Shown here: piece by piece, positions 1 to 4,092 of the stretch
Position numbering within the stretch: the stretch's first letter is position 1
Layout: every line of letters starts with the position of its first letter
Assembly (NCBI GenBank): GCA_023301785.1
Contig: JALZUF010000039.1
Coordinates: 1-6,893, forward strand
DNA from: Alphaproteobacteria bacterium
GTDB taxonomy: Bacteria > Pseudomonadota > Alphaproteobacteria > Micavibrionales > Micavibrionaceae
Direction: 5' to 3'
DNA: 6,893 nt
Notes under the pieces: generated by a model
What the model was told of the DNA's origin: nothing
Seen by the model: only the letters and a program-made list of their open reading frames with translations
Databases searched by the model: none
Translations under genes and position numbers: made by a program

Positions 1-3000
1 CAACTTCGGGTCGGCATTATGAACACCTTGGGCGAGCCCATTACTATTCCTGCAAAAACTTATTATGGTTCATTTCAATTAACATGTGACAGCTCTCATC
101 AAAATCGTTTTCCGTGGCGGCTTGCTACTATTAATTCTGCTACGACGGTGACGGAAACTTTCCGCCCAACGGATTTGGCGGCGCCGTCTCTTCCTGATTC
201 GTCGCCTGCTTTGCCCCCCTTTATGGCGGGACCAACCACGAAACAGAACTATCTCCCCCGTCTTAACTACTTTATCACGACGTTTCACCTTGATAAATCG
301 CCGGCTTTAAACTCGTCACAACTACAACTCCGTGCGGCAGAACTTCTGCTTAAATATTTCGATGTATTTTCTTTTGATGGAGGATTTGGTTCTACGTCTC
401 TACTTCAACATCAGATCTACACTGATGATGGACCTCCTATTAATCAGCGATATCGCCCTGTTAACCCTTCTTTAGAACCACAATTGAAGCAACAATTAGG
501 GGACTGGCTCGAGCATGACGTAATTGAACACTCGACCAGTCCCTGGAATTTTGGCCTCGTCAGCGTACGCAAGAAAAATGGAAAGGTCCGCTGGTGTGTC
601 GATTTTCGCGAATTAAACAAACGATCAAAACGGGATACTTTCCCGATCGGCTGTATAGAGGACAACCTTGTTAGATTGTCCTCCAGCACGATTTTTTCCG
701 GACTCGACGCCAGCGGAGCTTTCCATGTTGTTCCTCTCGAGGAATCCAGTAAAGAAAAAACTGCTTTTGCCACCCCTTTTGGTAGTTATCAATTTAAACG
801 TCTGCCGTTTGGCCTGGCCAATGGGCCTAGTACGTATGCACGACTAGTTAAAATGGTTCTACAGGGCATTCCCACTTCAGTCGCCCTCCCTTATTTAGAT
901 GACGTTATCATTCATAGCCCTACTGTTCCTTCTCATTTTGACGCCCTGGAGAGCGTTCTTTCTGCGTACCGTAAGGCTGGTCTCAAATTACAACCAGCCA
1001 AATGCCAATTATTTCAAACACAAATAGACTATTTAGGCCATACAGTCTCAGAAAAAGGGATTGCTCCCTTAGCAGCGTATACTGATTTAGTAAAGAAATG
1101 GCCACTCCCCAATACCAGACAGGCTACTCGAGCTTTTCTCGGAAAAATTGGATATTATAGGAGATTTATAAAAGGGTTCGCAGGGCTAGCCAAACCTCTC
1201 ACGGATAAATTGGGTGCAGATGGGACATTGGATAAGGAAACCTTTGTCCCCAGCACAGACTTTAAAACTTCTTTTCTGACTCTTAGAAAAGCATTAACGA
1301 CAGCCCCTATATTAGCTTATCCCCAATTTCATTCCGATCAACCTTTCATATTAGACACGGACTGGAGTCAAACAAATTCTGCTATCGGGGGAGTTCTCTC
1401 ACAGAAACAAGATGGATTAGAACGAGTCATCGCCTACGGCGCCCACAAATTAGTAGCAGGACAACGTAATTACCCTCCAACAAAGGGAGAATTATTCGCG
1501 ATTATCTATTTTACGAGCTACTGGAGATATTATCTGCAACACCGCCCATTTCTCATTCGTACAGACCACATGAGTTTAAAATTCCTTTACAACATGGAAG
1601 CCCCTCAGGGCATGGTTGCCCGTTGGCTCCATTTATTGTCATCTTTTCAATTCACTATACAATATCGTCCAGGACGCTCCCATGGGAACGCGGACGCATT
1701 ATCTCGTTTACCTGACATAACACAAGACTCCTCCTCACTTTTTGCTAAACCTAATCTACCTATGGATGAACAAATAATGCACTTACATGGTAGTATAGAT
1801 GGGGTTCGGAAGAACACAAAATTGCACGATAATTCTCCTGTCACTCAACACAGTTCAATGTTGACTAATGTCATTCTTGCTCCTGAACTACTCCCCACCA
1901 ACTTATCTATTTCACAAGTCACTAATGATTCCAACCATTTTTGGTCCCCCGACTACTTACTCAAACACCAAAAACACGACCCTGATATTAATTTTTTACC
2001 TGAGCTTATCGCGGGTTCTGCTCACACTCGAGACACTTTCTACAGAACCAAATATAAATCTCTGTCGCCCATAGGTAAAATTTACTTTGGACTCATTTCC
2101 TCTCTCACAGTAGATCGTTTTAAACTTATAAGATATAATCTCCCTGCACGCCATAGCACTCTTCGTTCAAGTCGCCAAGTACTGGTTTTACCATTTTTGT
2201 TAATTCAACCGGCCGTTATGCGTGCACACAAACAAGTTGCTCATATGAGCTCTATGGCTACTTTTAACAAGTTAAAGATGTATTGCTTCTTCCCCAATAT
2301 GATGCGTCACATTAAAAATATACTAATGACATGCGGCCCTTGCCAAACTAAAACGACTCGTCTCCCAGATCAACGCCATACATTACATTCGCATCAACCA
2401 GGCTATCCTTTTCAAGTCTTATCAATGGATTTTGTTGGACCTTTTCCAGTCTCAAATCCTCATCGTTACCAATATTTACTCACAATTCGAGACACATTTA
2501 CTCGTTGGGTCGAAGCTTTTCCTCTTCGACACGCAACTGCTATTAACGTTGTCACTATCCTTCAAAATGAAATTTTTGCCCGATATGGTAAATGTGAACG
2601 TCTCCACTCTGACAGAGGTTCACAATTTACTGGGGATATGCTAGCTCAAATGGGCTCCCTTCTTAATATAAAAATCTCTCAAACTCCAGCATATAACCCC
2701 AAGTCAAATTCCGTTGAACGGATGCACCGTGATCTTAAATCTGCCCTTCAGGCTCTGGCTTCTCAAAAACCTTCCACTTGGGCCGATTTTATTCCCTCCA
2801 TTCTTTTTGCTTTTCGTTCATCAGTCTCCTCCGCCACTGGTTTCTCCCCATTTCAATTAATGTTTGGCCGCGATCCTATTGAAGATTTAGACGCTATTTT
2901 ACCTAACCCCACTCATGGTCTCAAACTTCTTCAAGCTCCAGACTACTTTCAGACGTTAACTACTCGTCTCACGCAAGCTTATCATCTCGCTCGAGATAAT

Positions 3001-3954
3001 ATGGCCCTTGCTGTTTCTCGGCAACGACGAAACTACGCTCGTCGCTCGGATGTATTTGAACCTTCTACTTTAGTTTGGCTTTTTACTCCCATTCTCCCAG
3101 ATCGCAAACTGCCTAAATTTAGGTCTGGTTGGTCTGGACCATGGATTGTTAAAGAACTAATCAATAATCTCACTTATCGTATTCAATTAAAAGCCAATCC
3201 CCACAAACTTGAAGTTGTTTCTATTGATAGGTTACGTAAATATTTTGATGACACAAGTGACCTCCCGATCCCTCCTCCCCCAGGCGATTTATCTATGCCC
3301 GGGGATGAATTTTGCGAATATTGCCCCTATTATGTTTCGACCCCAGCGTCCTCAGCCTCATCCGACAACTCATATCCTCTTTTATCGTCTCCCTCCCATT
3401 CTCTGTCTCTAACCCCTTCAAGCTCGCAAACATCGCCAAATGGCTCTGCGACTTCCCCTTCGATTCCATCTTCCCCTGAGCCTCCGGCTCCCAGCCCTAT
3501 TCAGTCATCAGCACCCAGTAGCCCATCTTCCCCTCACCCTCCTCGCTTCCACCAACCAGTTCATCTTCCGTGGGATACACGTTCTATCGCCGATTGGGAT
3601 GATGATTTTTCGCCCTCTCGTCAATCTTCTCCAAATGTATCTCTTTCTACGGAAGATTCTAATATTACTTTGCCCCCCAACACGGCTGCCCAAGCGCCGC
3701 CGTCACAACCAACGGCTTTTGATGCCGCATATGCCCGATACGCCCCGGACCCCACGGTGCAACAGAATCGGCGCGATCGCTATTTACGCCGAAACCAGGC
3801 TTCTGTCGCTGTTCCCCCGCCTGTACAGGAATCTCGGGAACAAACTCCTGTCGCGCCTCCTTGTACTGACTCGCCTCCTGACTCATCCTTTGAGTCGGCG
3901 CGCGAAGACTCGGCTAACACAGAACCGTCTGTTTCTATCGACATTATTAATTGA
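1..3954 (+). CDS. pol: Pol polyprotein, 5' partial: RT, RNase H, integrase, Ser/Pro-rich tail
   Basis: This polyprotein copies the element RNA into DNA and inserts it in the host genome. The frame is open from base 1 (six codons before the first ATG at 19), so the ATG at 19 is probably internal and the protease lies upstream. Counting from that ATG: reverse transcriptase spans about 140-400, with catalytic D230 (GLDASGAF) and Y292-LDD-295. RNase H spans about 440-560, with acidic residues D448, E491, D516 and D559 (NADALSRLP). A linker follows to about 735. Integrase has a zinc site H737, H742, C772, C775 and a catalytic triad D804, D865, E900. A GPY/F-like module reads GPW at 1040-1042. The last 236 residues (1076-1311) are rich in Ser and Pro, with no chromodomain. 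The TGA at 3952 ends the frame. All catalytic residues are present, so the enzyme may be functional. The Ty3/gypsy assignment is firm; the clade is not. Confidence 0.95.
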   Translation, partial: QLRVGIMNTLGEPITIPAKTYYGSFQLTCDSSHQNRFPWRLATINSATTVTETFRPTDLAAPSLPDSSPALPPFMAGPTTKQNYLPRLNYFITTFHLDKSPALNSSQLQLRAAELLLKYFDVFSFDGGFGSTSLLQHQIYTDDGPPINQRYRPVNPSLEPQLKQQLGDWLEHDVIEHSTSPWNFGLVSVRKKNGKVRWCVDFRELNKRSKRDTFPIGCIEDNLVRLSSSTIFSGLDASGAFHVVPLEESSKEKTAFATPFGSYQFKRLPFGLANGPSTYARLVKMVLQGIPTSVALPYLDDVIIHSPTVPSHFDALESVLSAYRKAGLKLQPAKCQLFQTQIDYLGHTVSEKGIAPLAAYTDLVKKWPLPNTRQATRAFLGKIGYYRRFIKGFAGLAKPLTDKLGADGTLDKETFVPSTDFKTSFLTLRKALTTAPILAYPQFHSDQPFILDTDWSQTNSAIGGVLSQKQDGLERVIAYGAHKLVAGQRNYPPTKGELFAIIYFTSYWRYYLQHRPFLIRTDHMSLKFLYNMEAPQGMVARWLHLLSSFQFTIQYRPGRSHGNADALSRLPDITQDSSSLFAKPNLPMDEQIMHLHGSIDGVRKNTKLHDNSPVTQHSSMLTNVILAPELLPTNLSISQVTNDSNHFWSPDYLLKHQKHDPDINFLPELIAGSAHTRDTFYRTKYKSLSPIGKIYFGLISSLTVDRFKLIRYNLPARHSTLRSSRQVLVLPFLLIQPAVMRAHKQVAHMSSMATFNKLKMYCFFPNMMRHIKNILMTCGPCQTKTTRLPDQRHTLHSHQPGYPFQVLSMDFVGPFPVSNPHRYQYLLTIRDTFTRWVEAFPLRHATAINVVTILQNEIFARYGKCERLHSDRGSQFTGDMLAQMGSLLNIKISQTPAYNPKSNSVERMHRDLKSALQALASQKPSTWADFIPSILFAFRSSVSSATGFSPFQLMFGRDPIEDLDAILPNPTHGLKLLQAPDYFQTLTTRLTQAYHLARDNMALAVSRQRRNYARRSDVFEPSTLVWLFTPILPDRKLPKFRSGWSGPWIVKELINNLTYRIQLKANPHKLEVVSIDRLRKYFDDTSDLPIPPPPGDLSMPGDEFCEYCPYYVSTPASSASSDNSYPLLSSPSHSLSLTPSSSQTSPNGSATSPSIPSSPEPPAPSPIQSSAPSSPSSPHPPRFHQPVHLPWDTRSIADWDDDFSPSRQSSPNVSLSTEDSNITLPPNTAAQAPPSQPTAFDAAYARYAPDPTVQQNRRDRYLRRNQASVAVPPPVQESREQTPVAPPCTDSPPDSSFESAREDSANTEPSVSIDIIN
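418..1218 (+). other. Reverse transcriptase domain of Pol
   Basis: RNA/DNA-dependent DNA polymerase core. It opens with the PPINQRYRPVNP segment typical of Ty3 RTs. It then shows VRWCVDFRELNK (586-621), the first catalytic Asp in FSGLDASGAF (Asp at 706), the FKRLPFGLANGPSTYARL segment, and YLDD at 892-903 holding the other two metal-binding Asps. KLQPAKCQLFQTQIDYLGH and IGYYRRFIKGFAGLAKPL follow, as in the thumb and connection region of the family. No disrupting change was seen. Confidence 0.95.
1318..1710 (+). other. RNase H domain of Pol
   Basis: This domain degrades RNA in the RNA-DNA hybrid during reverse transcription. The acidic residues are in the expected order: Asp in LDTDWS (1360), Glu in TKGELFAI (1489), Asp in IRTDHMSL (1564), and Asp in GNADALSRLP (1693). 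Many Ty3 RNases H read TDAS at the first site, and here the residue after the Asp is Trp. The four acidic residues are kept, so activity is plausible. Confidence 0.93.
2215..3250 (+). other. Integrase domain of Pol (HHCC, DDE core, GPY/F-like module)
   Basis: This domain joins the cDNA ends to host DNA. The N-terminal zinc site has His at 2227 and 2242 and a CGPC pair at 2332 and 2341. The core has Asp at 2428 (SMDFVGPFP), Asp at 2611 (HSDRGSQFT) and Glu at 2716 (NSVERMHRDL). The last Asp and Glu are separated by 34 residues, one fewer than the D,D(35)E spacing of most retroviral and Ty3 integrases. The C-terminal module has GPW where GPY or GPF is usual, followed by SIDRLRKYF. No chromodomain follows, which argues against a chromovirus. 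Confidence 0.93.
3241..3951 (+). other. Low-complexity Ser/Pro-rich C-terminal tail of Pol
   Basis: The last 236 residues of Pol lie beyond the integrase GPY/F-like module and match no domain I recognise. Ser and Pro dominate (for example IPPPPG, SSAPSSPSSPHPPRF). There is one CEYC pair near 3313-3324, a Trp/acidic patch around SIADWDDDF (about 3586-3606), and an Arg-rich stretch NRRDRYLRRN (about 3766-3795). It may be a disordered region acting in integrase targeting, capsid or host contact; that role is a guess. The alternate-frame reading here is also Pro/Leu-rich by composition and is not taken as a gene. Confidence 0.75.
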
Positions 3955-4092
3955 TGCTATATCTGTTCCAATATCATATCGCGTTTTTTATCGTTCAATA
4001 TAGTAATAAATACAATGTATCGTTCTCCATTTTATATCTGGTATTTGCATTGTATCGCTTTTCCCCATTTTTTTTCTAGGCGCCCGCTCACG
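3955..4092 (+). other. Pol-env intergenic stretch
   Basis: This is 138 bases between the pol stop and the chosen env start. The first part is AT-rich (about 3955-4056), and the last part is a pyrimidine tract. It remains open in the pol/env frame, with one ATG at 4015. It holds an AATAAA at 4005-4010, probably by chance, because the full-length RNA has to read through it. Its most convincing content is the splice acceptor at its 3' end. Confidence 0.7.
4058..4080 (+). promoter_or_regulatory. Candidate 3' splice acceptor for subgenomic env mRNA
   Basis: A 20-base run at 4058-4077 has a single purine (A at 4067) and is followed by AG at 4078-4079 and G at 4080. This is a near-ideal polypyrimidine tract plus acceptor. 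The first ATG downstream, at 4093, is in frame with the 933-codon env frame and has A at -3. Retroviruses and errantiviruses express Env from a spliced RNA, so place and sequence agree. The matching donor would lie upstream of the window and cannot be seen. Confidence 0.72.

Noticed and set aside
19..21. ATG at 19 as the true pol start
   Set aside because: The frame is already open from base 1, and the first residues resemble the spacer between protease and RT, so this Met is probably internal to a longer polyprotein.
3440..4003. A 187-codon + strand ORF crossing the pol stop
   Set aside because: It reads the Ser/Pro-rich pol tail in another frame, and its Leu/Arg/Pro-rich composition is explained by that. 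No domain was seen.
4005..4010. AATAAA poly(A) signal
   Set aside because: It lies in an AT-rich internal spacer with env continuing downstream. A working signal here would cut off env and the 3' LTR.
4015..4017. Upstream in-frame ATG for env
   Set aside because: It lies before the splice acceptor and would be removed from a spliced env RNA. It would also place a second hydrophobic stretch ahead of the signal peptide. It stays possible on an unspliced RNA.
3954..4079. A 41-codon hydrophobic ORF whose ATG overlaps the pol stop (TGATG) and which ends at the acceptor TAG
   Set aside because: The overlap looks like a reinitiation site, but the AT/T-rich bases make hydrophobic codons by default and the length is short. 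No other support was found.
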